Positions 16,130 to 24,690 of a stretch of DNA of 37,957 nt are shown here, in pieces. Below the pieces are notes generated by a model. The model was not told where the DNA came from, searched no databases, and worked only from the letters and a program-made list of their open reading frames with translations. Source of the DNA: Elusimicrobiota bacterium (GTDB lineage: Bacteria; Elusimicrobiota; Elusimicrobia; Elusimicrobiales; UBA9959). Where the stretch lies: positions 1 to 37,957 of the forward strand of contig WOVA01000021.1 of assembly GCA_009773155.1 (NCBI GenBank). Direction: 5' to 3'. Position numbers and translations under genes: made by a program. How positions within the stretch are numbered: position 1 is the first letter of the stretch; each line of letters opens with the position of its first letter.

Positions 16130-16614
16130 CAGGCCTCTTCGACGACCTTTTCGGTCTTTGCCCGGAGGCGGGCCGAAAGGATTTTAGCCAGCTGCGACGC
16201 TATCACCACGCCTATGCGGGGATAGGAGAAAAGCAGCGACTCCAGCTTGGTCTTGAACAGCATGAAGACCTGCGTCTCCTCGGCGGCGGCCGCTCCGGCG
16301 CTGCGGGGCATTTCTTCCAGCAGCGCCATCTCGCCGAAGAACTCGCCCGGGTTTACCACGGCCAGCGGGTCGGCCTTGCCGGTTTCGGGGTTGAGTTTGT
16401 TGAGTGTGATCTTGCCGGAGAAGACGATGAAAAGGGCCCGGCCGATGTCGCCTTCGGCGAAGATCGTTTCGCCCTTGAGATAGGTGCGTTCCTGGAGGTT
16501 CTCCAGTACGTGTATCAGGTTCTTCTTGTTTATGCCCTCGAACAGCTTTATCCTGCGCAGGAACTCTATCTTGCGCAGCGTGTCCTCGTCGTAAATATTG
16601 CTGAAGATGCCCAT
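16129..16614 (-). CDS. Cyclic-nucleotide-binding-domain protein
   Basis: A 161-residue protein that is almost entirely one CAP_ED (cNMP-binding) fold: LFEGINKKNLIHVLENLQERTYLKGETIFAEGD, then the phosphate-binding cassette NPGEFFGEMALLEEMPRSAGAAA with the conserved Glu and Arg (FGEMAL and PRSA). There is no DNA-binding domain, so it is a sensor or scaffold rather than a CRP-type regulator. It lies 10 nt after a DUF948-like gene and is coupled to the AI-2E transporter gene, suggesting it regulates that transporter. Confidence 0.85.
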   Translation of the reverse strand: MGIFSNIYDEDTLRKIEFLRRIKLFEGINKKNLIHVLENLQERTYLKGETIFAEGDIGRALFIVFSGKITLNKLNPETGKADPLAVVNPGEFFGEMALLEEMPRSAGAAAAEETQVFMLFKTKLESLLFSYPRIGVVIASQLAKILSARLRAKTEKVVEEA

Positions 16615-16624
16615 CCCGCCGCCT

Positions 16625-16876
16625 TTACCGGTTCTTGACCAGGTTGTAGAAGAACTGCACCGCGCGGAACCAGCCCGAAGAGACGTTCTCGGAGACCGAC
16701 TTGGCCGCGTTTATCATCGGGTCCAGGGCGGCCAGTTTGTTGTCGGCGTTGAGCGCCAGGTATTCGACGGCCTTGGCCGTGTGGCGGACCTGTATCAGCG
16801 TCTCCACCGCGTAGAAGACGAGAATTATGAAAGCTATCGTTGCCGCGACCGCGCAGACTATCAGTACGGTGCTCAT
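16625..16876 (-). CDS. Small DUF948-like membrane protein
   Basis: 83 residues with one N-terminal helix (VLIVCAVAATIAFIILVFYAVETL) and a short amphipathic soluble part (HTAKAVEYLALNADNKLAALDPMINAAKSV), resembling short DUF948/YtxG-type proteins. The start at 16876 has GGAGGG upstream. First gene of the leftward trio. Function unknown. Confidence 0.65.
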   Translation of the reverse strand: MSTVLIVCAVAATIAFIILVFYAVETLIQVRHTAKAVEYLALNADNKLAALDPMINAAKSVSENVSSGWFRAVQFFYNLVKNR

Positions 16877-16931
16877 TTAAACCCTCCGTAACTTATATGC
16901 GTTTATCCCGAAAGTATATATAAAATTATAT

Positions 16932-16943
16932 GGGGACACAAAC
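16932..16943 (+). repeat. Partial left arm of the REP-like hairpin
   Basis: GGGGACACAAAC repeats the first ten bases of the left arm, 27 nt ahead of a complete copy. Probably a truncated remnant. Confidence 0.45.
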
Positions 16944-16955
16944 GAGGGGGTTTCA

Positions 16956-17006
16956 ATTGGGGACACAATACCTATTTCCGCCGGAAATAGGTATTGTGTC
17001 CCCAAT
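16956..17006. repeat. REP-like hairpin copy 3
   Basis: Left arm 16959-16978, loop CGCCG, right arm 16984-17003. Pairing extends to ATT/AAT on the outside. It lies between the leftward DUF948-like operon and the rightward yjbQ gene. Confidence 0.95.
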
Positions 17007-17018
17007 GCCGCGATGTTA

Positions 17019-17024
17019 TAGAAT
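17019..17024 (+). promoter_or_regulatory. -10 element, leaderless start of yjbQ
   Basis: TAGAAT followed by exactly 6 nt and then ATG 17031, with no Shine-Dalgarno motif. It begins 13 nt after the end of hairpin copy 3. Confidence 0.45.
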
Positions 17025-17030
17025 AGCGTT

Positions 17031-17423
17031 ATGAAGAAGATACAGGTGAAAACGGCCAAGTCGGAGTTTAATGACATAACAGGTCTTGTGCAGGAGGCGG
17101 TGACGGAAGCGGGGTTGGAGGACGGGGTCTGCCACCTGTTCTGCCCGCACACCACCTGCGCGCTGGCGATAAACGAGAACGCCGACCCTTCCGTGAAGAG
17201 CGACGTCCTGGCGGGGCTGGCCAAGGTGATCGACGACGCTTACCCGTACCGCCACGGGGAGGGGAACTCCCCCGCGCATATCAAGAGCGTGCTGACCGGG
17301 CCCTCTTTGACGGTCTTCGTCGAGGGAGGGAGGTTGCAGTTGGGTACGTGGCAGGGCCTCTACCTGTGCGAGTACGACGGCCCCCGCTCCCGCCAGGTCT
17401 GGCTCAAGACCTCGCCGGTATAA
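17031..17423 (+). CDS. yjbQ: YjbQ/UPF0047 family protein
   Basis: A 130-residue single-domain protein of the YjbQ (UPF0047) family, sometimes annotated as secondary thiamine-phosphate synthase because the E. coli protein has weak activity of that kind; its real role is unknown. Family signatures are CPHTTCALAINENADP (residues 38-53, with H40, T42 and E49), YRHGEGNSPAHIKS and GTWQGLYLCEYDGPRSRQVW. It ends convergently with, and overlaps by 20 nt, the RAYT gene on the other strand, so the RAYT end lies right against the host gene. Confidence 0.93.
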   Translation: MKKIQVKTAKSEFNDITGLVQEAVTEAGLEDGVCHLFCPHTTCALAINENADPSVKSDVLAGLAKVIDDAYPYRHGEGNSPAHIKSVLTGPSLTVFVEGGRLQLGTWQGLYLCEYDGPRSRQVWLKTSPV

Positions 17424-18090
17424 GTTCACCTTCCCGGTCGGTACCCTTGCGGCCCGCCGGCCGCGGGAAAAGCTGCCGGCCGGTGAGCAGTTCCGCCCGG
17501 CTTATGAATTCTGGCGCCCCGGCGGGGCGGCCGGTGCGGGAATGATGTCTTAGTTCTTCAGCGGAATCCGGGTCATTTTTCAGCATTTTCATCCATTCAT
17601 CCGGGGATATCCCCGCTATCTTTTTATCGACGAGCGGATCGCAGGACGCCGCCCCCGCGTGGAACGCGGCGCTGGACCATTGATACCCCCAGGCCTGGCG
17701 GCAGATCCCGGCCCTGACCGGGTTTCTTTCCGTGTATAGGGCGGCCGTGACAAAATACCGCTCGTCCGTCGGGCAGGAATAGAATCGCCCCTGGAACAGG
17801 TACCCGCGGACATCTTCCCGCAAATTAACTTCACGCGTGTATTTACGGTGCGCCTCCCCTATGGCTCTGGCCAGTGAATCCCCGCTTTCGGGGACCGCGA
17901 CAATGTGCACATGGTTGGACATCAGGCAATAGGCCAGGAATTCGACGCCGTACTTTTTACCGTTCGCCTTCAGCAGGTTAAGGTATTTTCTCCGGTCAGC
18001 GTCGTTCAAAAAGACCTGCATCGACCGCACCCCCCGCTGCGTTATATGGTGCGGGCACTGCGGAATCACCACCCTCGCGATCCTTGGCAT
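17404..18090 (-). CDS. REP-associated tyrosine transposase (RAYT, Y1/HUH)
   Basis: A 228-residue single-strand transposase of the TnpA-REP/IS200-like group. The HUH metal site is H60-V-H62 in LMSNHVHIVAVP, and the probable nucleophile is the Tyr of LYTERNPVRAG (Y119). GRFYSCPTDERYF, WSSAAFH and the C-terminal LTGRQLFPRPAGRKGTDRE are typical of RAYTs. The ATG at 18090 has GGGAGGAGG four bases upstream; an in-frame ATG at 18108 lacks this support. RAYTs act on REP palindromes as single strands rather than moving as classical IS elements. The intact frame and nine near-identical hairpins suggest recent activity. The gene is visibly less GC-rich than its neighbours. Confidence 0.92.
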   Translation of the reverse strand: MPRIARVVIPQCPHHITQRGVRSMQVFLNDADRRKYLNLLKANGKKYGVEFLAYCLMSNHVHIVAVPESGDSLARAIGEAHRKYTREVNLREDVRGYLFQGRFYSCPTDERYFVTAALYTERNPVRAGICRQAWGYQWSSAAFHAGAASCDPLVDKKIAGISPDEWMKMLKNDPDSAEELRHHSRTGRPAGAPEFISRAELLTGRQLFPRPAGRKGTDREGELIPARS

Positions 18091-18106
18091 AAAACCTCCT
18101 CCCGAC

Positions 18107-18165
18107 AATAAGCATTATGTCCCCAAAAAGTGTAGACGGCGGGGGCGACAACGTGGTGTCGGGGG
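18107..18165 (-). repeat. Second repeat family, copy A (upstream of the RAYT gene)
   Basis: A decayed right arm (ATTATGTCCCC, 18114-18124) is followed by AAAAAGTGTAGA and GCGACAACGT-G-GTGTCG (to 18161). The latter contains a CGACA/TGTCG inverted repeat. Over 32 aligned bases (18130-18161 against 34985-35016) it matches the sequence ahead of the DUF1016 gene at about 27 positions. It is oriented the same way to both genes and lies 10-15 nt from a complete hairpin in both places. On the minus strand TTGTCG could act as a -35 box. Confidence 0.7.
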
Positions 18166-18174
18166 TATGTCGGG

Positions 18175-18219
18175 GGGGACACAATACCTATTTCGGTCCG
18201 AAATAGGTATTGTGTCCCC
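18175..18219. repeat. REP-like hairpin copy 4
   Basis: Left arm 18175-18194, loop GGTCC, right arm 18200-18219. Located between the divergent RAYT and ileS genes, the closest complete copy to the transposase. Confidence 0.95.
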
Positions 18220-18226
18220 GAATTTG

Positions 18227-18232
18227 TATAAT
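18227..18232 (+). promoter_or_regulatory. -10 element of ileS
   Basis: TATAAT 7 nt after hairpin copy 4. It gives a leader of about 24 nt containing AATAAGGATA before ATG 18263. The leader is far too short for a T-box riboswitch. Confidence 0.55.
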
Positions 18233-18262
18233 TTGCATAGTTTTTAATAAGGATATCGTTAC

Positions 18263-21079
18263 ATGGACACCAAGAATACAGACTACTCTAAGACCGTTTT
18301 CCTGCCCAATACCTCGTTCTCCATGAGGGGCGACCTGCCAAAGAAGGAGCCGGGCATTCTTGATTTCTGGAACAAGCTGGACCTTTACAAGCGGATGCTC
18401 GAGCTGCGCAAGGACTGCAAGCCGTATATCCTCCACGACGGGCCGCCCTACGCCAACGGCCACATCCACATCGGCCACGCCCTCAACAAGATCCTCAAGG
18501 ACATACTGGTCAAGTCGCAGTCTCTGATGGGCCATTACACGCCTTATGTCCCCGGCTGGGACTGCCACGGCCTGCCCATCGAGCAGGCGCTGCTCAAGGA
18601 GATGAAGATCGGCAAGCGCCACATCGACGACGTCGCCGGATTCCGCGGCAAAGCGCGCGAGTTCGCGCAGCGCTTCATCGACATACAGCGCGCGGAATTC
18701 AGGCGCCTGGGCGTGCTGGGCGACTGGGACAACCCGTACGTCACGATGTCCAACCGCTACGAAGGCACCGTCATAAAGGCGTTCCGCGAGCTGCTGGAGA
18801 AGGGCTATATCCGCCGCGACAAGAAGGCCATCTACTGGTGCGTCAGCTGCGAGACCGCCCTGGCCGACGCCGAGGTGGAGTACAAGGACAAGACCTCCCC
18901 GTCGGTGTACGTCAAGTTCACGCTGCTGGCCCCGCCCGCCGCGATGAAGTCCGGCGGCGGGCCCGTCAGCCTGGTGGCCTGGACCACCACGCCCTGGACG
19001 CTGCCGTCCAACATGGCCGCGGCCGTCGCGCAGGACGAGGACTACTCCGTCCTGGAGTCGGCGGGGGAATACCTCGTCGTCGCCAGCAAGCTCGCCGAGA
19101 GCTTCGCGCAGGAATCCGGCCTTAAGCTCTCAAAGCACGCCGAGCTCTCCGGCAAGGATCTGCTGGGCCTCGAATACGCCCACTGCCTCGCCCCGCACCT
19201 GCCCGAGCGCCGCCGCTTCGGCCGCCCGGTCGTCGCCGCCGACTTCGTCGAGATGGCCACCGGCACCGGCATAGTCCACATCGCGCCCGGCCACGGCGAG
19301 GACGACTTCCACCTCGGCAAAAAGCTGGGCCTCGACATCTTCTGCCCCGTCAAAGAGGACGGCACCTTCAGCGCCGACGCCGGCGCCTTCGAGGGGAAAA
19401 AGGTCTTCGAGTCCAACAAGGACATCGTGGAGACGATGAAGGACGACGGCGTCCTGCTGGCCCACAAGGACATCGGCCACAGCTACCCGCACTGCTGGCG
19501 CTGCAAGCAGCCGGTCATCTTCCGCGCCACCGAGCAGTGGTTCCTGCGCGTGGACGAGCACGGCCTGCGCGAAAAGCTGGTCGAAGCCGCCGACCGCGTC
19601 GCCTGGTACCCGTCGGGCGGCAAGACGCGCATGACCTCCATGCTCAAGCTCCGCCCCGACTGGTGCCTCTCGCGCCAGCGCTACTGGGGCACGCCCATCC
19701 TGGCGCTCTACTGCAAGTCCTGCGAGAAGCCGCAGACCGACTCCGCCCTGCTCAAGACCTGGGAGGAGCGCGTGTTCAAGGAGGGAAGCGATTTCTGGTT
19801 CAGCCAGCCCGTCGAGAAGCTGCTGCCCGCGGGATATAAGTGCTCCTGCGGCGGCGCGGAGTTCCGCAAGGAGAAGGACATCCTCGACGTGTGGCTGGAT
19901 TCGGGCGTCTCCTGGTACGCCGTCGCCCGCAGCGGCCACATCCCCGGCGGCGACCATTATCCCGCCGATATGTACCTGGAAGGCTCCGACCAGCACCGCG
20001 GCTGGTTCCAGACCTCGCTCATCCCGTCGGTGGCGCTCAACGGCAAGCCGCCCTACCGCGCCGTGCTGACCCACGGTATGGTCCTCGACGAGACCGGCCA
20101 CGCCATGCACAAGTCCGCCGGCAACAGCGTCTCGCCGCAGGAGATCATGAAGAAGTACGGCGCCGAGGTCCTGCGCCTCTGGACCGCGCTCTGCGACTAT
20201 TCCGACGACGTCCGCATCGGCGAGAAGCTGCTGGCCGGCCCGATAGACACCTACCGCAAGATCCGCAACACGCTGCGCTACCTGATGGGCAACCTGAGCG
20301 ACTTCCGGCCCGCCGAACACCGCGTGGCCGACGGAGACATGACGGAGCTGGACCGCTATTTCCGCCACCGCCTGGCGCTGATGCTGGAAAAGACCCGCAA
20401 GGCCTACAATGAGTACGAGTTCCGCCACGCCATCCGCGCGATAGCCGACTTCTGCATCCTCGACCTGTCGTCGTTCTACCTGGACGCGCTCAAGGACCGG
20501 CTCTACACGCTCTCGCCCGACGATCCGTCCCGCCGCTCCGCCCAGACCGCGCTCTACGACGCGCTGGTCACCATACTGCCGCTGACCGCGCCGGTGCTCT
20601 CGTTCACGACCGAAGAGGCCTGGGGCGTGGCCCGCGCCGAGATAGACCCCTCGCTGCCCGAGAGCGTCTTCCTCTCCGCCATTCCGCAGCAGGCGCCGGC
20701 CGCCTGGAAGGACGAAGCCCTGGCGGCGAAGTGGGACAAACTGATGGAACTGCGCGAGCCCGCGTTGAAGGCCATCGAGGAACTCCGCCAGAAGGGGGAG
20801 GTCGGCTCGTCGCTGGAGGCCCGCCTGGTATTCAGGACCTCCGACCCCGCGCTGGCCGGCCTTATAGAATCCGCGCTGCCCGCGCTGCCGCAGTTCATGA
20901 TAGTCTCCGGCTGCTCGCTGGACCGCGGCGGCCCGGCGGAACTCTCCGTTTCGGCGCTCAAGGCCGAAGGCGCCAAGTGCCCGCGCTGCTGGCAGTGGCG
21001 CAAGGACATAGGCTCCGAACCGGCGCACGCCGGGGTATGCGGTCGCTGTGCTAACGTACTCAAGAAGGCGGGTGCCTGA
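18263..21079 (+). CDS. ileS: Isoleucyl-tRNA synthetase
   Basis: A 938-residue class I synthetase that charges tRNA-Ile. The HIGH motif is in PPYANGHIHIGHALNK (H69-I-G-H72), and the CP1 editing domain shows AWTTTPWTLPSNMA and GTGIVHIAPGHGEDDF. WCLSRQRYWGTPI and SDQHRGWFQTSLI follow. The KMSKS loop reads AMHKSAGNSV (residues ~614-623), a variant with His instead of Ser at the second position. A C-terminal zinc finger is present (CPRCWQW...CGRCANVL). Length and layout fit the bacterial zinc-containing type. The gene is followed by lspA with overlap or a very short gap, a common arrangement in bacteria. Confidence 0.97.
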   Translation: MDTKNTDYSKTVFLPNTSFSMRGDLPKKEPGILDFWNKLDLYKRMLELRKDCKPYILHDGPPYANGHIHIGHALNKILKDILVKSQSLMGHYTPYVPGWDCHGLPIEQALLKEMKIGKRHIDDVAGFRGKAREFAQRFIDIQRAEFRRLGVLGDWDNPYVTMSNRYEGTVIKAFRELLEKGYIRRDKKAIYWCVSCETALADAEVEYKDKTSPSVYVKFTLLAPPAAMKSGGGPVSLVAWTTTPWTLPSNMAAAVAQDEDYSVLESAGEYLVVASKLAESFAQESGLKLSKHAELSGKDLLGLEYAHCLAPHLPERRRFGRPVVAADFVEMATGTGIVHIAPGHGEDDFHLGKKLGLDIFCPVKEDGTFSADAGAFEGKKVFESNKDIVETMKDDGVLLAHKDIGHSYPHCWRCKQPVIFRATEQWFLRVDEHGLREKLVEAADRVAWYPSGGKTRMTSMLKLRPDWCLSRQRYWGTPILALYCKSCEKPQTDSALLKTWEERVFKEGSDFWFSQPVEKLLPAGYKCSCGGAEFRKEKDILDVWLDSGVSWYAVARSGHIPGGDHYPADMYLEGSDQHRGWFQTSLIPSVALNGKPPYRAVLTHGMVLDETGHAMHKSAGNSVSPQEIMKKYGAEVLRLWTALCDYSDDVRIGEKLLAGPIDTYRKIRNTLRYLMGNLSDFRPAEHRVADGDMTELDRYFRHRLALMLEKTRKAYNEYEFRHAIRAIADFCILDLSSFYLDALKDRLYTLSPDDPSRRSAQTALYDALVTILPLTAPVLSFTTEEAWGVARAEIDPSLPESVFLSAIPQQAPAAWKDEALAAKWDKLMELREPALKAIEELRQKGEVGSSLEARLVFRTSDPALAGLIESALPALPQFMIVSGCSLDRGGPAELSVSALKAEGAKCPRCWQWRKDIGSEPAHAGVCGRCANVLKKAGA

Positions 21080-21089
21080 CCTGAAAAAG

Positions 21090-21551
21090 ATGAGCGCCCG
21101 CAAATTCCTCAGCCCGGCCATAGTGCTCTCGGTGTTCCTGCTCGACAGGGTCACCAAGGGGCTGGTGCTGGAGAAACTCTACTTCTCCAGCATGCAGGTG
21201 CTGCCGTTCTTCAACCTGCACTACGTCGAGAACACCGGCGTCTCGTTCGGCATGTTCCGCGACAACAATTCGTTCTTCATCGTCTTCTCCGCGGTCTTGA
21301 TCTGCGCCCTGCTGATCTTCCGGCGGCGGCTGGTCTCCCACGGCGCCGCGGCCGAGGCCGGCGCCGCTCTGGTGCTGGGCGGCGCGCTGGGCAACCTCTA
21401 TGACCGCATCGCCTACGGGCACGTGGTGGATTTCATCGATCTCAGTTTCTTCCCCGCGGTCTTCAACGTGGCCGACGCCTCCATCACCGTCGGGGCCGTC
21501 TTCCTGGCCTTCGGCATGAAGGACGAAAAAAAGGCGCCCCGGGGCGCCTGA
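21090..21551 (+). CDS. lspA: Signal peptidase II
   Basis: Prolipoprotein signal peptidase, 153 residues from ATG 21090 (159 from the GTG at 21072, which overlaps the ileS stop and has AAGAAGG upstream). Four hydrophobic helices are visible. The conserved boxes are LHYVENTGVSFGMF, GALGNLYDRIAYGHVVDFIDL and FNVADASITVG; the Asp residues in VVDF and NVAD are the catalytic pair. It cleaves lipoprotein signal peptides in the inner membrane; several proteins in this window carry lipoboxes. The 3' end of the gene is a perfect 16-bp palindrome (21533-21548) that can form a hairpin in the mRNA. Confidence 0.96.
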   Translation: MSARKFLSPAIVLSVFLLDRVTKGLVLEKLYFSSMQVLPFFNLHYVENTGVSFGMFRDNNSFFIVFSAVLICALLIFRRRLVSHGAAAEAGAALVLGGALGNLYDRIAYGHVVDFIDLSFFPAVFNVADASITVGAVFLAFGMKDEKKAPRGA

Positions 21552-21600
21552 CGCCCCGACGGCGGGAAATATTTTCGGCGGATCTTTTCGGAGGGATAAC

Positions 21601-22539
21601 ATGGCACTCGCAAGGAACATCGTCATAGCTTCGCTGGCCCTGGCCGCGCTGGCCGCCTGCGGCCGCGACCCGGACGCCTTCTACCGGCGGGGGAACCTGG
21701 CCTACTCGCGCGGCGAGACAATGAAGGCCATCGGGCTCTACACCCGCTCGCTGATGCTCAAGAAAAAATTCCCCGAGGCCCTCACTTCGCGCGGCCTCGC
21801 CTACGAGCGCATAAGGGACACGGGCAAGGCCGAGAACGACTATAAGAAGGCCATCGACATGGACCCCTCCTACGCGCCCGCCTACAATAACCTCGGCGCG
21901 CTCTACCTGGACGCCGGCAATTACACCCAGGCGGAGAAATATCTGGACCTCGCCCTGAAGAAGAGCTCCGAGTATCCCCACGCCCTGCTCAACCGCGGCA
22001 TCGTCGCCCTCAAGACGCAGGACGCCGTCGGCGCCATACGGTTACTCTCCCGCGCCATCGACCTCAAGCCTGACCTGGCGCTGGTCTGGTTCCAGCGCGC
22101 GCTGGCCTACGGCGAACTGCGCCGCTGGTCCGAGGCCGTCTACGACCTGGACGAGTTCATCAAACTGCAGCCCCGCGTGGCGCAGGCCTGGTTCGACCGC
22201 GGGCGGCTTAAGTTCCACTCCGGCGACACCGTCGGGGCGATAGCGGATCTCAACAAGGCGGTGGAACTGCGGCCCGGCGTCTCCGCCTACCATTACTGGC
22301 GCGGCGTGGCCGTCTACCGGACCGGCTACAGGGAAGGGGCGCTGGAGGACGCCGTGAAGGCCTATACGCTCGACAACGGCAACGCCCGCGCGCGCGTGCT
22401 GGCCGGCGACATCCGCGCGGCCGACGGCGACGTGCGCGGCGCCCTGGACGAGTACGAGTACGCTGCCGAGGCCGACCCCGCCCGCTCCGAGTTCTACGCG
22501 AAGAGGGCACAGGAGCTGTTCAAGAAGAGGAGCCGCTGA
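21601..22539 (+). CDS. TPR lipoprotein
   Basis: 312 residues. The signal peptide ends in LAALAAC, a lipobox, so the mature protein is anchored by Cys20. The rest is made of about eight tandem TPR units (for example RGNLAYSRGETMKAIGLYTRSLML, AYNNLGALYLDAGNYTQAEKYLDLAL, WFDRGRLKFHSGDTVGAIADLNKAVEL), giving a superhelical protein-binding surface in the periplasm, on either membrane. ATG 21601 has GGAGGGATAAC upstream. Its stop overlaps the start of the following gene (TGATG), indicating coupled translation. Partner unknown; the neighbouring GT-C/LmeA fusion is the best candidate. Confidence 0.85.
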   Translation: MALARNIVIASLALAALAACGRDPDAFYRRGNLAYSRGETMKAIGLYTRSLMLKKKFPEALTSRGLAYERIRDTGKAENDYKKAIDMDPSYAPAYNNLGALYLDAGNYTQAEKYLDLALKKSSEYPHALLNRGIVALKTQDAVGAIRLLSRAIDLKPDLALVWFQRALAYGELRRWSEAVYDLDEFIKLQPRVAQAWFDRGRLKFHSGDTVGAIADLNKAVELRPGVSAYHYWRGVAVYRTGYREGALEDAVKAYTLDNGNARARVLAGDIRAADGDVRGALDEYEYAAEADPARSEFYAKRAQELFKKRSR

Positions 22540-24686
22540 TGAGCCCCGAGCAGGAGCACGAAGTAACTTTCAAGAACAAGTTCTACGCGGCCAGAATGGC
22601 CTTCGAGAGCATCCTCTTCGAGAAGGAACTCTCCGGACCGAAGAAAGAGGACTGGAAGAAAGGCCCGCTGGGCCTGGCCGTCCTCATACTCATCAGCGCC
22701 CTTTTTCTCTGGCAGTGGAAGGCCCGCCAGGGCGACCTCTTCAGCGCCGAGGAGGCCGGCCGCGTCACCGTCGTGCAGAAGTATCTGGCCGATTACGAGG
22801 TCGAAGGCCCCGTCGCCCTGCTGGGCACCGGCTCCGTCGGCGTAACCGCGCAGCCGCCGCTCTATTACCTGAGCTACCTGCCGGTGCTTAAATTAGTCAC
22901 CGCCGATATCGGCACCGCCGTCTTCCTGGTCAACGCCTTTTACCTGTCGCTGCTGCTGGCCTTCGTCTACTACGCCCTGCGGCGCCACCGCAACACCCTC
23001 TCCTCGCTGACGGCGGCGGTCGCGGCCGCCTCGTTCCCGTTCGTGCTGGAATGCGCGCGCTCGCTCTCGCCGCAGATAGCCACGCTGGCCTTCGCCGCCG
23101 GCTTCTGGTGCTTCTACCTCAATTCCGACGATTTCGAAAAGCCCAAGCCGCTGTTCTGGATGGGGCTTATGTTCTCGCTGGGCGTGCTGACCGACGTTTT
23201 CTACTGGGTCTATGTCCTGCCGCTGCTGCCCATGATGATCGCCGTCGCGGCGGGCCACATGAACCGCTCGGAGATGCTCAAGGGCCTGCTGCCCGGCATA
23301 GTCGCCGGCGTGCCGTGGTACCTGATGAACGCCGTCTCCTTCTACAACGCCTGGCTCGCGCGCTCCATGGCCGGGGCCGACCTGTCGCGCTGGGATAAGT
23401 TCTGGTGGCTGCTCAAGGCCTCCGCCGGCGAGATGCACCTGCTCTTCTTCGTGCTGGGCGCCGCCGCCATGCTCTGGATGTACTATTCCGTCTTCATGCC
23501 TTACCAGGGCAAGGAGAAGATCGCCCTCTGGTTCGTCGTGCCGTACCTCTTCTTCACGCTGCTGGGCCTGCGCGAGGTGGAGTATATGTACCCCGCGCTG
23601 CTGCCCTTCGCCATAGCGCTGGGCGTCATGGTCCCGGGGAAACTGCGCTACCCCGCGGGCGCGCTGGCCGCCGTGCTGATGCTCATAAACGGCTCGGGCC
23701 TGGTCGGCGTAAAGTATCTGCCCGGCGTGAAGCAGGCTCCCATCTTCGGCGGCACCGTCGTGGTCCGCGGGGGGGACTTCTCGGAGAAGTTACTCTCCGC
23801 CGTGCGCCCCGCCGCCGGGGGCCGCAGCTCGTCGGTCGTCTGCCTGGTGGGCGGCGGCGATTATCTCAACCCCGACACTATCGGCATCATGCTCGCCCGC
23901 CGCGGCCTAACCGGCGTGAAAGTAGTGAATTCCGGCGCGGACCTGGCCTCGTTCTGCGACGTGCTGGCGCTTACGCCGTCCGCCTCGCCCGAGGCCGCCG
24001 CCGCCACGGCACGCATACGCGCCGCCTCCTGGCTGGGACCGGCTTTCGAGCGGGCCGAGTCCATCTCGCTGCCGGCCGGCGACACCGAACTTTATTATAA
24101 GCGCCGCGTCCTGCCCTTCGACCAGGGCAGCGGCGTCTTTAGATACGCCTCGCTCTCCATCGGCGGCCTCACGCTGCGCGACGTGGTGATAAGGGTGGGA
24201 GACCTGGACCCCTCCTCCGGCCGCTATCCCAAGGCCGATATCTCGTCCTCCTACGCCTCCTACGGCGAGATGGACATACACGGCTTCTCGGCCACGGCCG
24301 CCAACTTCTCCTACGCCCTCGAGGACGGCATGCCCGTGATCATCGCCGCCTCGCCGGTGCGCCTGACCGGCGGCAAGATCACCGACTTCTCCGTCGCCCG
24401 CTTTCTCGAGAAGAGAGGCTTCCCGCTCAAGGACCTGGAGGTCAGGTTCGGCGACGGCATGATCGTATCCGGCACGATGGGAGGCAAGCCCGTCGAGGCC
24501 GAGCTGAATGTGGAGCTCAAGGGCCGCAAACTGGTGGTCACGCCGCGCACGGTGAGCTATGGCGAGACCAACTTCGATCCCAGGTACATACCGCTGCTCA
24601 GATATTCGCTGGACCTCGACGATCTGCCGCTCGACATCCGGCTGAACTCGCTCACCATACGCGCCTCGCTGGCCGAGATAAGCTGA
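22539..24686 (+). CDS. GT-C-like glycosyltransferase fused to a DUF2993/LmeA-like domain
   Basis: A 715-residue protein with two parts. Residues ~45-395 contain about ten hydrophobic helices arranged as in ArnT/PMT-type GT-C glycosyltransferases, including a first-loop acidic pair (FSAEEAGR), QPPLYYLSYLPVL (compare the Q-P-PLYY pattern of the family) and EVEYMYPALLPFAIALG near the end of the membrane part. These enzymes use polyprenyl-phosphate sugars. After a linker, residues ~530-715 resemble DUF2993/LmeA lipid-binding domains: SIGGLTLRDVVIRV, FLEKRGFPLKDLEVRFGDGMIVSGTMGGKPVEAE and KGRKLVVTPRTVSYG. I do not recall this fusion. The domain calls are by eye and moderately certain. Confidence 0.65.
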   Translation: MSPEQEHEVTFKNKFYAARMAFESILFEKELSGPKKEDWKKGPLGLAVLILISALFLWQWKARQGDLFSAEEAGRVTVVQKYLADYEVEGPVALLGTGSVGVTAQPPLYYLSYLPVLKLVTADIGTAVFLVNAFYLSLLLAFVYYALRRHRNTLSSLTAAVAAASFPFVLECARSLSPQIATLAFAAGFWCFYLNSDDFEKPKPLFWMGLMFSLGVLTDVFYWVYVLPLLPMMIAVAAGHMNRSEMLKGLLPGIVAGVPWYLMNAVSFYNAWLARSMAGADLSRWDKFWWLLKASAGEMHLLFFVLGAAAMLWMYYSVFMPYQGKEKIALWFVVPYLFFTLLGLREVEYMYPALLPFAIALGVMVPGKLRYPAGALAAVLMLINGSGLVGVKYLPGVKQAPIFGGTVVVRGGDFSEKLLSAVRPAAGGRSSSVVCLVGGGDYLNPDTIGIMLARRGLTGVKVVNSGADLASFCDVLALTPSASPEAAAATARIRAASWLGPAFERAESISLPAGDTELYYKRRVLPFDQGSGVFRYASLSIGGLTLRDVVIRVGDLDPSSGRYPKADISSSYASYGEMDIHGFSATAANFSYALEDGMPVIIAASPVRLTGGKITDFSVARFLEKRGFPLKDLEVRFGDGMIVSGTMGGKPVEAELNVELKGRKLVVTPRTVSYGETNFDPRYIPLLRYSLDLDDLPLDIRLNSLTIRASLAEIS

Positions 24687-24690
24687 GACC

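Noticed and set aside
17404-18219. Complete IS200/IS605 insertion sequence
   Set aside because: The Y1 gene has RAYT features, there is no TnpB, and no left/right end pair flanking it was found; it overlaps yjbQ at its 3' end.
18220-18262. T-box riboswitch before ileS
   Set aside because: The gap between the hairpin repeat and ileS is only about 43 nt, too short for a T-box.
19130-21157. 675-codon open frame on the minus strand opposite ileS
   Set aside because: Same reason: antisense of a conserved gene, no recognisable motifs.
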